A DNA stretch of 38,413 nt from an uncultured Verrucomicrobiae bacterium (GCA_943788245.1 CALSPN010000057.1:1-38413), one strand, 5' to 3'. Positions 9,523 through 18,416 are shown, numbered from the stretch's first letter. The notes: a model not told the origin generated them from the sequence alone. Made by a program: numbers and translations.

Positions 9523-10788
9523 TTATTGCAACCAGTTTTGAAGGACTTGGATTCTCTTTTTTGCTACCTTGCCGACGATCGCCAGATTCAGATTTTCTGG
9601 TTTGAAAAACAAGTTAGCCGTACGATTGACTTCTTCCCCAGTTACGGCCATCAGTCGTTCACGTATCAAGCTTGAGGGAAATGGCTTACCGAAACCGAGA
9701 ATTTGTTCTCCCAGCCAAATCATGTGGTTTTCCGTATTTTCAAGATGCAGATCGAGTTGCCCGATTAAATAATCTCTGGCCTGATTCAGCTCTTTGCGTA
9801 AAGGCTTTTTACGACAAAACTCTAATAAAGTATCATGAATCAGCTCCATTGATTTTTCTAGATGGGCGGCATCAATACCCGCCGCAATAGTTAAAAATCC
9901 GGTGTCGTCAAAAAAGCCGAGATTGGAGTAGACAGTGTATGCCAGACCGTGATCTTCCCGCAGACGTTGAAAAAGTCTGGAGCTCATGTTTTCTCCGAGC
10001 ATGGTGTTCAACAACCTCAGGGAGTATCTATGCTCATCATGTCGAGACGAGGTTTTGATCCCAAAAGCTAAATGGATCTGTTCGGAATGCTTCGGACGGA
10101 TCTGGAACTGGGGAGAATGCTGGATAAGCTTGATCGGTTTCCAGCTTGGTAATTTACCTTTCGTGATTCTGCGCGCATACTTGCTTAGCTTTTTTACGAC
10201 CATTTGATGCTCCAGAGGGCCAGCAAGTACAATGATTGTATTAGAGGAAACATAATGTTTCTTCCAGTAACGCCTCAAGTCACCTGCTTTCAGACGGTCA
10301 ATGGAGCTGTTCGTGCCGGTGATGCACCGTCCGAGCGGGTGATTCGGCCAAAGAACTTCATTCAATAATTCAAGAACATGCTGACTTGGCTGATCGAGGT
10401 ACATAGCCAGTTCCTCTCGAATCACTTCCCGTTCTTTTTCTACTTCATCGCGATCAAAAGACGGATTGAGATACATGTCCATCAGCACATCGGCAAGTAT
10501 TTCCCATTTATCCGCGCGTGCCTTAGCGTAGTAACAGGTATTTTCCTCAGAGGTAAAGGCATTCAAATACCCACCGATTCCCTCCACAGATTCTGAAATT
10601 TCTTTGGCATTACGACGGCTTGTGCCTTTAAACAAGACGTGCTCAATAAAATGCGAAACGCCATTAAGGGATGCTGATTCGTGACGGCTTCCGCTGCCCG
10701 ACCAGATCCCTAGAGAAACACTTGCCATTTGAGGCATATGAGCCGTGGCAATCCTTGTTCCGTTGCTGAGTTGGGTTACTTCGTACAT
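9523..10788 (-). CDS. M16 family zinc metallopeptidase (MPP-beta/YmxG-like)
   Basis: Single-unit M16 peptidase of 421 aa, the size of a mitochondrial processing peptidase beta subunit or Bacillus YmxG. It has the inverted zinc motif HFIEH (46-50) in SHFIEHVLFKGT, and the third ligand Glu in EREVIREELAMY (about residue 125). The second half carries the inactive M16 domain with the RLREDHGLAYTVYS signature. No signal peptide was seen, so it is probably cytoplasmic. It starts 21 bp after the LarA-like stop, in a tight minus-strand run. In many bacteria such enzymes cut peptides or leader sequences; the substrate here is unknown. Confidence 0.92.
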   Translation of the reverse strand: MYEVTQLSNGTRIATAHMPQMASVSLGIWSGSGSRHESASLNGVSHFIEHVLFKGTSRRNAKEISESVEGIGGYLNAFTSEENTCYYAKARADKWEILADVLMDMYLNPSFDRDEVEKEREVIREELAMYLDQPSQHVLELLNEVLWPNHPLGRCITGTNSSIDRLKAGDLRRYWKKHYVSSNTIIVLAGPLEHQMVVKKLSKYARRITKGKLPSWKPIKLIQHSPQFQIRPKHSEQIHLAFGIKTSSRHDEHRYSLRLLNTMLGENMSSRLFQRLREDHGLAYTVYSNLGFFDDTGFLTIAAGIDAAHLEKSMELIHDTLLEFCRKKPLRKELNQARDYLIGQLDLHLENTENHMIWLGEQILGFGKPFPSSLIRERLMAVTGEEVNRTANLFFKPENLNLAIVGKVAKKRIQVLQNWLQ

Positions 10789-10809
10789 GCTGAAAACATG
10801 GAGTGTAAT

Positions 10810-12090
10810 CTAATCATTACCCGGCTTCGCCCAGGATGGAGGCTTGTTGAGCTGGTAAAGAACTTCACCCGCTTTGGGAACATAGAGAATTCCTTCATGT
10901 TCACGATGGGCATAGGACTCAGGTTCTATGGTCGTGGGGTCCAGGTATCCAAGATTGATTTCATCACAAACTTCTTTTGGAATCCCGGTTGCAAGGATGA
11001 CATTGACTCTTGGTTTTTCTTGTCCATTTTCCCATGAACCGACACCTCGAACGTGTGTGGAATGAGCAAGGATGCCCCAAGGGTAATTTTTGAATGTTTC
11101 CCATTGATTCAGGAAATAATCACGACAATGGTATCCTATTTCACGGATGATCTTACCATGGGTGAGACTGATTTCCCTGATGTGCGGGGCGTATATAATC
11201 AAATCACCCCCATCCGCCAAGACCGGCTCTAACTTATACATGCACTTTCCACCCACCCATAATTCGTCATACATTTCCGGAGCACAAGAAAGGATGGTCT
11301 GAAAAGGTTTTTCTTTGTATTCAATATGCGTTCTAGCAGAAAGATTGGAAGCCTCATCCCAGGCTGATTCTGGTGTGCCAGCAAATATTCCTCGTAACCC
11401 TTGATGTGTAACCACCATGCAAAGGGCTAACTTGGGGATCGTCACGGAAGCCCCTGCACGGTCAATCACCTTGCGGACAGCAGTCCATTTATGACCGATG
11501 ATCTTGGGGTTGGTAATAATCGCCGCCAGCCAGTGGAAAAAATTTAGAACCTCTGGGCCGCTGACACCCGGAAACAAATACTTGTTCCCCCCGGAAAACC
11601 CAACCACCTCGTGAGGGAAAACGGGGCCGATGATGATGATTTGATCATAATCGAACAAGCGTTTATTCACGCTGACGGGAACCTCCATCGAGAAGCGTCC
11701 TTCTGTCAGGTCACTTATTTCTTCAGAAGTGATCGTGCCGATTTGTTGAAGTGCTTCCGGGTTGTCCCATTCGTGATTGAAAAACTGGACCTTCTCGTAC
11801 TTCTTTTTGCGCTCTTCAATGCTTATTTCCAATCGATCGCAAATGGCCTTTTCACTCATTGGTTGATGAGTGCCCAAAGCAATGAGGACGTCCATTGACT
11901 CCACCTCGGCATGGTGTCGCTCAAATAAATGTTTGAAAACCATGCCGACCGGAGCTGTGCGAGTGCTGTCTGGAACGATTAGCAGAATACGCTTGTTTCT
12001 GAACGTTTCATGGCTAACCGAGGATTCCAAGAATTTACCAACGCTGGCTGGATCCAGAAATGTTTGATCAGGTGCGATGAGTGCGGCCAT
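10810..12090 (-). CDS. LarA-like nickel-pincer racemase/epimerase
   Basis: Homologue of lactate racemase LarA (DUF2088 family), 426 aa. LarA uses a nickel-pincer nucleotide covalently bound to a lysine. Visible here are PDSTRTAP (40-47), His75 in ALGTHQP, His160 and Lys170 in PHEVVGFSGGNKYLFPGVSG, and His186 in NFFHWL. The 10- and 16-residue spacings between His160, Lys170 and His186 equal those between His174, Lys184 and His200 of Lactiplantibacillus LarA, so the metal site looks intact. Family members include malate racemase and gluconate 2-epimerase. The SDR gene directly upstream (25 bp) suggests a sugar-acid or hydroxy-acid substrate. No lar cofactor biosynthesis genes (larB, C, E) are in the window; they must be elsewhere if the enzyme is active. 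Confidence 0.85.
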   Translation of the reverse strand: MAALIAPDQTFLDPASVGKFLESSVSHETFRNKRILLIVPDSTRTAPVGMVFKHLFERHHAEVESMDVLIALGTHQPMSEKAICDRLEISIEERKKKYEKVQFFNHEWDNPEALQQIGTITSEEISDLTEGRFSMEVPVSVNKRLFDYDQIIIIGPVFPHEVVGFSGGNKYLFPGVSGPEVLNFFHWLAAIITNPKIIGHKWTAVRKVIDRAGASVTIPKLALCMVVTHQGLRGIFAGTPESAWDEASNLSARTHIEYKEKPFQTILSCAPEMYDELWVGGKCMYKLEPVLADGGDLIIYAPHIREISLTHGKIIREIGYHCRDYFLNQWETFKNYPWGILAHSTHVRGVGSWENGQEKPRVNVILATGIPKEVCDEINLGYLDPTTIEPESYAHREHEGILYVPKAGEVLYQLNKPPSWAKPGND

Positions 12091-12115
12091 GAGATTATAT
12101 GGGGTCAGGGGGTGA

Positions 12116-12926
12116 TCAAATGGTTTGACTCAGGAAACCGCCATCCACACGAATGTCCGTGCCAGTTACAAAACTACTGGCAGCATGACTCGCCAGGAAG
12201 ACTGCTGCACCGATCAATTCCTCCGCATTACCGAACCTGCCCATGGGTGTATGACCCATGATGGATCCTGCACGTTCGGTTGGGCGTTCCGTCTTCATTA
12301 AACAAAATTTTACGGTTCTGTTCAGCGGGGAAAAAACCAGGAGTGATCGTATTGACTCGAACACCTGACCCAGCCCATTCGCGTGCCAGAAATTGACTGA
12401 GGCTAAGGACGGCGGCCTTCGCGGCAGAATAGGCAACGACCCGTGACAAGGGGATATGAGCCGAAACGCTTGCTATATTGATGACGCTGCCTTTACCAGA
12501 TTCGATCATGGCTGGGCAGAATTCCTGGCAAGGGAGAAAAACACCGCCCACAAGGTTGAGATCAAAGTTGCCTCTCCATGCTTCCAACGGGATTTGATCA
12601 AACGTGAAATCGCCGGTCAGGGTTGTTTTTGGATCATTCCCGCCAGCAGCATTCACCAAAATAACGGGAGGTCCGAATTGTTTGCGGATGGTTGCATGTG
12701 CTGCCTTTAAACTTTCTGCGCTCATTGCATCGGCTTTGACATAGTCGGCTTTGCCTCCGTTTTGTCTGATGCTCGAGGCCTTGGCTTCTCCATTCTGAGA
12801 ATTGCGCCCAAGGATGATTACTTGACTTCCAGCTTCAGCCAGTCCTTGTGCAATTGCTCCCCCCAGACTGCCTGTGCCGCCAATAACTACGGCCACATCG
12901 CCTTTTAAATCAAATCGGTTTGTCAT
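12116..12926 (-). CDS. SDR oxidoreductase, mannonate/fructuronate-reductase-like (one frame break)
   Basis: Classical short-chain dehydrogenase/reductase, 269 aa after repair from the ATG at 12926 (the frame also allows an upstream ATG at 12953). The nucleotide-binding loop is [14 protein letters not shown], then [10 protein letters not shown], the catalytic Ser in INIASVSAH and the YSAAK pair, [16 protein letters not shown], and the C-terminal [12 protein letters not shown]. The [13 protein letters not shown] loop resembles SDR-type D-mannonate oxidoreductases; that is inference from memory of the family. The frame breaks at 12280-12284, where dropping one base joins FNEDGTP to [17 protein letters not shown]. 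It is first gene of the four-gene run and lies 25 bp before the LarA-like gene. Confidence 0.85.
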
Positions 12927-13002
12927 GGCGTAATGATGGACTGAGTCCATCAATGAGGCAAAGGCAAAAATTCAAACGATGATTGGACAAGCTTGATTAT
13001 TC

Positions 13003-13545
13003 ATGCAAATTTTCCGAATGAACAATCACCAAATCCCATGGGAAAAACAGTTCAAGGAGATCTTTGATCGGGGGGAGAAGAATTATCAGTCAGGTGACCG
13101 AGATGCTTCTTCCTTCTTTTCGAATGAGGAAACAATTTTTCTTGCCTCCATAGGGTGCAAACCTCAGGAATTATTCGATTTCATAGAGGATCAATGTAAC
13201 TACGGTGAACCTGATTTTGAGACTGTATTGCAGGTTGCTGCGATCCGAGATCGGTACCTGCGTGAAATGCAAAACGGGATCGCCAGCAATGTCGAGATTC
13301 CATCCAGTCAACTTCCCGCAAAAACTGAAACCATGGACGGTATTCCGTGGTTGCCGCGTATTATTGCCAAAGCTCGAGCCAAAATGAGAGGGGAATTAGA
13401 TCAAAACACCATGTATGGATGCGGTGGAGATCGTCCTTTTTTAGCCTCAAACGGTCTCACTTTACCCGAATTCCTGGAAATTGTATGGAAGGCGGGAGAT
13501 GACAACCAAATCATCCTCGAAGCGGTTCGCTCAGGGCTCAAGTAA
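13003..13545 (+). CDS. DUF5069 protein, long form
   Basis: Uncharacterised cytoplasmic protein, 180 aa. The N-terminal part has a Trp/Phe-rich stretch, FLASIGCKPQELFDFIEDQ, and VLQVAAIRDRYL (about 43-90). The C-terminal part carries the DUF5069-like WLPRIIAKARAKMRGEL followed by MYGCGGDRPFL (about 121-150). Cys and Asp in the MYGCGGD box stand out as possible ligands. The ATG at 13003 and the ATG at 13018 are both possible starts. It diverges from the SDR gene and converges on the ROK gene, with only 2 bp between stops. Function is unknown. A paralogue lies at 22911-23366. Confidence 0.8.
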   Translation: MQIFRMNNHQIPWEKQFKEIFDRGEKNYQSGDRDASSFFSNEETIFLASIGCKPQELFDFIEDQCNYGEPDFETVLQVAAIRDRYLREMQNGIASNVEIPSSQLPAKTETMDGIPWLPRIIAKARAKMRGELDQNTMYGCGGDRPFLASNGLTLPEFLEIVWKAGDDNQIILEAVRSGLK

Positions 13546-13547
13546 GA

Positions 13548-14963
13548 TCAGTCAGATGCCGTGCCAGGGAGACTGGCAGCTGCCATTGCTTGTCCGTGCC
13601 GCTTGGACTTTTCATCCGGGGTATGGAACTGAATCTTTTCTGCAAGATTTGAAAAATCTTTTTGGATAACTTCCTTTGCTTTTTGAATCATCAGATCAGC
13701 CCCTGTTCCTGTCATGACACGTCCCAGCATTAGTAAGTGTTCGAATTCATAAAACTGACTGTATTGCGCCAGAGCATATCCCAGATAAACCCCCATCGTC
13801 CTGTAGATCGCTGCGGCTTTGGGGTCGTTTTCAGCCATCCTTTCCTGCACGACAAGCAATTGTTCAGGGAAAGGCATCCCCTGAGGGACCTTAATGCCTG
13901 AACTGGGGATGAGGCGAGCTACGGCCTGTTGGGAGAAATATTGCACTCCACACCCTCTGTCACCTGACCATTCATCTTTTGGAGCCTCCGGGTGATAGTC
14001 CACAGGGACAAAAGCGAGTTCATTCAACCAAGGTGTGATTTGACCAGTGGGTGTTACAAATCCCCCGGCTTGGTTGGTTCCCATGGCAATGCCTAGAACG
14101 GCATTTCGATTCAGATTCATGGAGCCGGCTAATGCAGTCACTTCGCCATCATTTACTACTTCAAAAGGAATATCACCCCAGTCGCGTTTGAGTTCGAGAA
14201 ATAGATCTTTCACTCGACTGTTGAATTGAGATTCAGAAACGCCTCTGAAGAGTGAGGCCACTTTAACCCTGTTATTCACATAAACCCCGGCTGCACTTCC
14301 TCCTATGGCATCAACACGGGGCAATTTAGAAGCGGCGACCTTGAGCGTATCCATGATATGATCATAATGCCACTGAGGATCTGTTTGAGGAATGGGATCC
14401 CAGACAATTTCCTCTGAAAAGACTGTTTTACCATCAATCAGGGCCGCTATTTTTCGATCGCTTCCTCCCAGATCAAAGCCAATCCGGCATCCTTCCATGT
14501 GCCTGCCTAAATTGGCAGTATGACTCTTTTCTTGCGGTAAATCAGCTTCACTGCAGTGGATGATTTCAAAATTTTCCTCGAAGATGCGGTGTCCCATCAT
14601 CTCTGCATCCCATTGGCCGGTTGCATTGCTTGCGTAGTGACGATTCAACGCGTCACACAATCTCCTCGGAGCTGTGCAATAAATTTTTGCCGCGCCGCGA
14701 GACCAAAGCAGGAATTTGATAAAGCGTTCCAGGAAAAAGAAATTGAGGGAAGAAGACTTTGCTTTTGGTGCCAGGATGGACGTTTTGAAAGAGTAAGCAC
14801 TTTCATCAGGCCGAGTCAGAACTATTTTGACATCAGTAATTTCTTCCAGTGAAGAAGCTGACTTCAGAAACGATTGATGAGCCAGCATGGCTGGTCGGAA
14901 ATTGGAATCCAATTCAGGAATGACGGATGGGCTTGTTATCGCCAAATCGAGTATGCTATTCAT
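13548..14963 (-). CDS. ROK-family sugar kinase-like protein with long N-terminal extension
   Basis: Protein of 471 aa with an actin/hexokinase-fold ROK domain from about residue 157. Phosphate-1 loop is RIGFDLGGSDRKIAALIDG, then AIGGSAAGVYVNN, the catalytic-Asp region EVVNDGEVTALAGS, and phosphate-2 loop GIAMGTNQAGGFV. A Cys-containing GDRGCGVQYFSQQAV stands where ROK proteins hold their zinc/CGRxGC box, which is reduced here. Most ROK kinases are ~300 aa; the first ~155 residues have no motif I recognise. No helix-turn-helix was seen, so this is not an obvious NagC/XylR-type repressor. Sugar substrate unknown. It is divergent from the pseudokinase gene (108 bp between starts). Confidence 0.75.
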   Translation of the reverse strand: MNSILDLAITSPSVIPELDSNFRPAMLAHQSFLKSASSLEEITDVKIVLTRPDESAYSFKTSILAPKAKSSSLNFFFLERFIKFLLWSRGAAKIYCTAPRRLCDALNRHYASNATGQWDAEMMGHRIFEENFEIIHCSEADLPQEKSHTANLGRHMEGCRIGFDLGGSDRKIAALIDGKTVFSEEIVWDPIPQTDPQWHYDHIMDTLKVAASKLPRVDAIGGSAAGVYVNNRVKVASLFRGVSESQFNSRVKDLFLELKRDWGDIPFEVVNDGEVTALAGSMNLNRNAVLGIAMGTNQAGGFVTPTGQITPWLNELAFVPVDYHPEAPKDEWSGDRGCGVQYFSQQAVARLIPSSGIKVPQGMPFPEQLLVVQERMAENDPKAAAIYRTMGVYLGYALAQYSQFYEFEHLLMLGRVMTGTGADLMIQKAKEVIQKDFSNLAEKIQFHTPDEKSKRHGQAMAAASLPGTASD

Positions 14964-15071
14964 TTTTTCAAATTATAATTGGTCCATTTCAGGAAGCAAT
15001 GACAGATCTAATTTGAATTGGATTCATTGGCATTTCCATGCAGAATAGTTAACAGTAAATGATTCAAATTC

Positions 15072-16889
15072 ATGAGTGAAGTGTATTCGGATGATGCTCC
15101 CCTTAAATCGGGGCATCAGCAACTTCAGGCGGGACAGCGCTTGTCGCAAGCACGTTTTGTACTGCAGTCTGAATTATTCAGAACGAGTGAATCCAGTGTC
15201 TATTGGTTGGCTCAGGATAGGGATGAAGATAGTGAAGTGATCCTTTATTTCCCTCCAGAAGCATTTTGCAGAGATACTTCTTTATTGGAGGTTTTGTTAC
15301 AACGATTGACCGAATGGCTGGATTCCACTGCGCAATCATGGCATACGATTTCGCATATTGATCCTCATTCAAAACCTTACCCATTCGTCGTAATTTTAAC
15401 CGAATCATGCGATTCATTGAAGGATCGCTTATTGACGAGTGACCATTCAGGGACTTGGGAGGATGTTGAACCCTTTATTGAAAAAGTTCTTCAGCATTTA
15501 GTTAAGATACACTTTGCTGGCCATGTACATGGACGATTAAGCAGTGATAATATTCGGTTTACAAAGGAAAATGAGGTCATTTTTGTCGGGCCGCAAATTG
15601 ATCGTATCGTTCTGCAGATACTTCAAGAAAACAGCGAAAACCCTCTCCCTCGATCATGGAATTTGCATAGTTCTTTTGAATCCATCCAGAGTGGCGTATG
15701 CACTCAAGCAGACGAAGTTTATTCCATTGCCTCTATCTTGCTTGAGTGCATACGCCATCTAGGAATTCATGTTCAACTTCCAAAGCATTGCGAATTAGAG
15801 GGCAAAGTACGCTTTGGGAATTTATTAGTGCCGAGGAGTTTCAAGCAAGGCTTGATGGATGCATTGGATGATGATGTGGCGAGACGACCCAGCACAGCAC
15901 TTCGGTTGTCGGCATTACTTGGATTTGGTATCACGGATTCCGTCGAAACTTATGAGGAATCCTTTCAGCAAACATATGTGCCCAATGCATCAGAACGAAC
16001 GCGCATATTTATCCGTACATTGGTGCAGCCAAAACTTATGGGAGCCTTGATTTTAATGATCAGTATCATTTTGATTGGATGGCTGATTGTTGATTGGAAT
16101 CAAAATATGATTTTAAAAGAGCAAAAGCAGGCTAGGCAAGATTTGAGCCAAAGTCTCGCTCTGAACGTGAGAGATTCAATACCGAGTGACCTAAACGGAG
16201 TGATACTTCGGGGTAATAGCAGTCTCATTGTGAGAACGGCTCCAGCGGAGGCCTTGTTGAGTTTGTCGGGGCCGGGTATGACTGGAATCCAGGAGGAAAT
16301 TTCCCCGAAAATATGGCACCACCTGCAGGAGGGAGCGCATCAGCTTTCAATAGTAGCTGTGGGTCATTCTTCTACAAATGTTTTTCCATTTCTTGAAAAT
16401 GGAAAAACAAATGTGATTCAAGTAGAGCTCGTTGAACTAAAAACAGAGGTGCATCTCATTACAGAACCACTTGGCGCCGCATTCAGATTTCAGGATCATT
16501 CGGGTAATTGGGTGAATGGTGTTACGCCGGGTAAAATAGCATTGCCGAGGGGTGATTACTTGGTCCAATTTACATTGAAAGGCCAAAACCTTACCAAACC
16601 AATCCGCCTGGCGAGATATCAGTCCAAGGGTGTGAAATTAGTTGGTTCGTTTAATGCATGCAGTCTTCAGGTGAGTTCCTACCCAGAGAATGCTGAAGTG
16701 TATATAAAAGATAAATTAATGGGACTTACGCCTTTGAGACTTGAAGAATTGAGCTCCGGACGAGTTGAGTTGGAAATCCGTAAATCAGGATACTTGACTC
16801 GCCAAGAATCATTGACTCTTGATACAAGTCAATTAAACACGACTCGAATACTGCTTGAAAAGCGCAGCAGTATTCCCGGTGGTAAATAA
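15072..16889 (+). CDS. Membrane-anchored pseudokinase with PEGA-like C-terminal domains
   Basis: 605 aa with a Ser/Thr-kinase-like domain (about 28-285), one transmembrane helix (322-341, LMGALILMISIILIGWLIV) and an exported C-terminal half. Active-site residues are missing: the VAxK lysine strand reads EVILYFPPE (Tyr at 59), HRDLKPxN reads HGRLSSDN (153-160), and DFG reads VGP (172-174). The helix F region (ADEVYSIASILLECI) and the subdomain XI Arg (VARRPST) are kept, so the fold is probably intact but not catalytic. The C-terminus (about 530-585) is PEGA-like (LQVSSYPENAEVYIKDKLMG, GYLTRQESL), with a more divergent similar repeat before it. BrkB follows 39 bp downstream. Likely a scaffold or sensor linking cytoplasm and envelope (inference). 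Confidence 0.78.
   Translation: MSEVYSDDAPLKSGHQQLQAGQRLSQARFVLQSELFRTSESSVYWLAQDRDEDSEVILYFPPEAFCRDTSLLEVLLQRLTEWLDSTAQSWHTISHIDPHSKPYPFVVILTESCDSLKDRLLTSDHSGTWEDVEPFIEKVLQHLVKIHFAGHVHGRLSSDNIRFTKENEVIFVGPQIDRIVLQILQENSENPLPRSWNLHSSFESIQSGVCTQADEVYSIASILLECIRHLGIHVQLPKHCELEGKVRFGNLLVPRSFKQGLMDALDDDVARRPSTALRLSALLGFGITDSVETYEESFQQTYVPNASERTRIFIRTLVQPKLMGALILMISIILIGWLIVDWNQNMILKEQKQARQDLSQSLALNVRDSIPSDLNGVILRGNSSLIVRTAPAEALLSLSGPGMTGIQEEISPKIWHHLQEGAHQLSIVAVGHSSTNVFPFLENGKTNVIQVELVELKTEVHLITEPLGAAFRFQDHSGNWVNGVTPGKIALPRGDYLVQFTLKGQNLTKPIRLARYQSKGVKLVGSFNACSLQVSSYPENAEVYIKDKLMGLTPLRLEELSSGRVELEIRKSGYLTRQESLTLDTSQLNTTRILLEKRSSIPGGK
15692..15757. repeat. Perfect 19-bp inverted repeat inside pseudokinase gene
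   Basis: Arm 15692-15710 (tggcgtatgcactcaagca) is the exact reverse complement of arm 15739-15757, with a 28-nt spacer. Both arms are coding (around GVCTQA and LECIRH). This is far longer than expected by chance in a 1.8-kb gene. Confidence 0.9.
16380..16408. repeat. Perfect 12-bp hairpin inside pseudokinase gene
   Basis: gtttttccattt (16380-16391) pairs with aaatggaaaaac (16397-16408) around a 5-nt loop. Short direct repeats acaaatg flank both sides. It is coding, in the exported half of the protein. Confidence 0.85.
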
Positions 16890-16928
16890 AAACTATTTTT
16901 CCCTGATCCTGCATAATCCCTTTCCTCG

Positions 16929-18416
16929 ATGAAACCAAAAGTCACCAACGACGAGCAGCAGCATACAGCTTCATTTTTTGGTCTGAAACGTTGCCTGCAT
17001 TTCTGGCCGGCTGCAATCGCTCGATTTGTAAATAAATCGGGTTTCGTCCATGCATCCTCGCTATCATTTACTACTTTGATTGGATTGATACCAGTCCTTG
17101 CTGTTGGATTAAGTGTGGCCACTAGCCTGATGTTCAAGGATGGAGATGAGGGAAGGGAAGAGGTTGAAGTCTGGATTGACACCATGGTCAAAACGGTTGC
17201 GCCCATGCTTGATTTGGAAATCCGTGATTCAGATACCGTTCTGTCCCCGACCAATTCATTTCCATCAGCAGTGCCTGAGCCGAAATCTCTGGAAGGATTT
17301 CAAGTCGACAAGGTATGGGATCCATCCACAGACAATCCGTCCTTATCGGATATTTTCTCAGTGAATAAAACGAGGGATAATGGCCGACGCAGAAAGGTGG
17401 CAAGTCAGATAGCCGGATTTGTAAGTAAAATTCATACGCGTACAATCGGTATGACGAGCGTCATTTTGTTTCTAGCGGTTGCAATCATGCTACTTCGCGC
17501 CATCGAAAGAACCTTTAATCAAGTTTGGGAAATTCCTGAAAATCGTAGTTGGGGTGCAGGTGTAGCTCAGTATTGGGCTGGACTGACTTTAGGGCCTTTT
17601 TTGTTAATTGTCGGAACTGGGTTGTCGTCTAGTTCGATACTCCAGGATTTCACGATTTTTCTATCTGGAATGGCTTGGTTTGGAAAAATTTTCTTATTCA
17701 TTATTGCCTGGGTCATTACTGGTTCCGCTTGTGCGCTTATTTACCGAATCATGACTAATACTAAAGTGAACTTACGAGCTTCGTTTGCTGGAGGATTGTC
17801 GGCGGGACTACTACTTCAATTGAACAGTCAGCTCAGTGTTGTCTACTTTTCCAACGTTGCCACAGCAAACAAAATTTACGGAAGTTTGGGTGCAATCCCT
17901 ATTCTCCTTCTTGGATTGAATGTTTCCTGGATCATTTTAATTTTCGGCGCTCACGTTGCTTATCTCGTCCAATTTCCAACGCAGGAGGGCTCAGCAAAAG
18001 CACCTCACGAAGGTGGTAATAATCAATTGAGCATTTTTAATGCGATGCGTTTATTACAAATTGTAGCCGATCGATTCAAAAATGGTGAAGAAGCTCTGGA
18101 TATTGAAGCTTTGTCAGTAGAACAGGGACTTGATCTCAGGGATACAACACATCTGGTAGATGTGTTGGTGGGAGGGGGATTCTTATTTCAGGGATTCGAA
18201 CCTGATACGAGGGTGACGCTCGCGAAACCTGCCGACTGTATCACCTTAGAAGAAATTTATCAGTTCGTGGGATGCGATGAAAAAATACCACAAGATGCAT
18301 CTTTGGATGATCCATGTGTGCTTGCGTACACCAAAGTAATGGACACGCGTAATAAATCTGCCTCAGCAATCACTCTTCAAGATTTGCTTTGCCCCCCACC
18401 TTCAATTTCCTCTTGA
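16929..18416 (+). CDS. YihY/virulence factor BrkB family membrane protein
   Basis: Polytopic inner-membrane protein, 495 aa, of the YihY/BrkB (UPF0761) family. Family marks are HASSLSFTTLIGLIPVLAVGLS (41-62), IERTFNQVWEI (192-202), SWGAGVAQYWAGLTLGPFLL, the helix FASGLSAGLL-like RASFAGGLSAGLLLQ, and YGSLGAIPILLLGLNVSWIILIFGAHVAY. A hydrophilic insertion (about 95-155, DSDTVLSPTNSFPSAVPEP and onward) separates TM1 and TM2. The last ~140 residues form a soluble domain that looks winged-helix-like (AMRLLQIVADRFKNGEEAL). Family role is unclear; E. coli YihY was once misnamed RNase BN. It is downstream of the pseudokinase gene and probably co-transcribed. Confidence 0.88.
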   Translation: MKPKVTNDEQQHTASFFGLKRCLHFWPAAIARFVNKSGFVHASSLSFTTLIGLIPVLAVGLSVATSLMFKDGDEGREEVEVWIDTMVKTVAPMLDLEIRDSDTVLSPTNSFPSAVPEPKSLEGFQVDKVWDPSTDNPSLSDIFSVNKTRDNGRRRKVASQIAGFVSKIHTRTIGMTSVILFLAVAIMLLRAIERTFNQVWEIPENRSWGAGVAQYWAGLTLGPFLLIVGTGLSSSSILQDFTIFLSGMAWFGKIFLFIIAWVITGSACALIYRIMTNTKVNLRASFAGGLSAGLLLQLNSQLSVVYFSNVATANKIYGSLGAIPILLLGLNVSWIILIFGAHVAYLVQFPTQEGSAKAPHEGGNNQLSIFNAMRLLQIVADRFKNGEEALDIEALSVEQGLDLRDTTHLVDVLVGGGFLFQGFEPDTRVTLAKPADCITLEEIYQFVGCDEKIPQDASLDDPCVLAYTKVMDTRNKSASAITLQDLLCPPPSISS

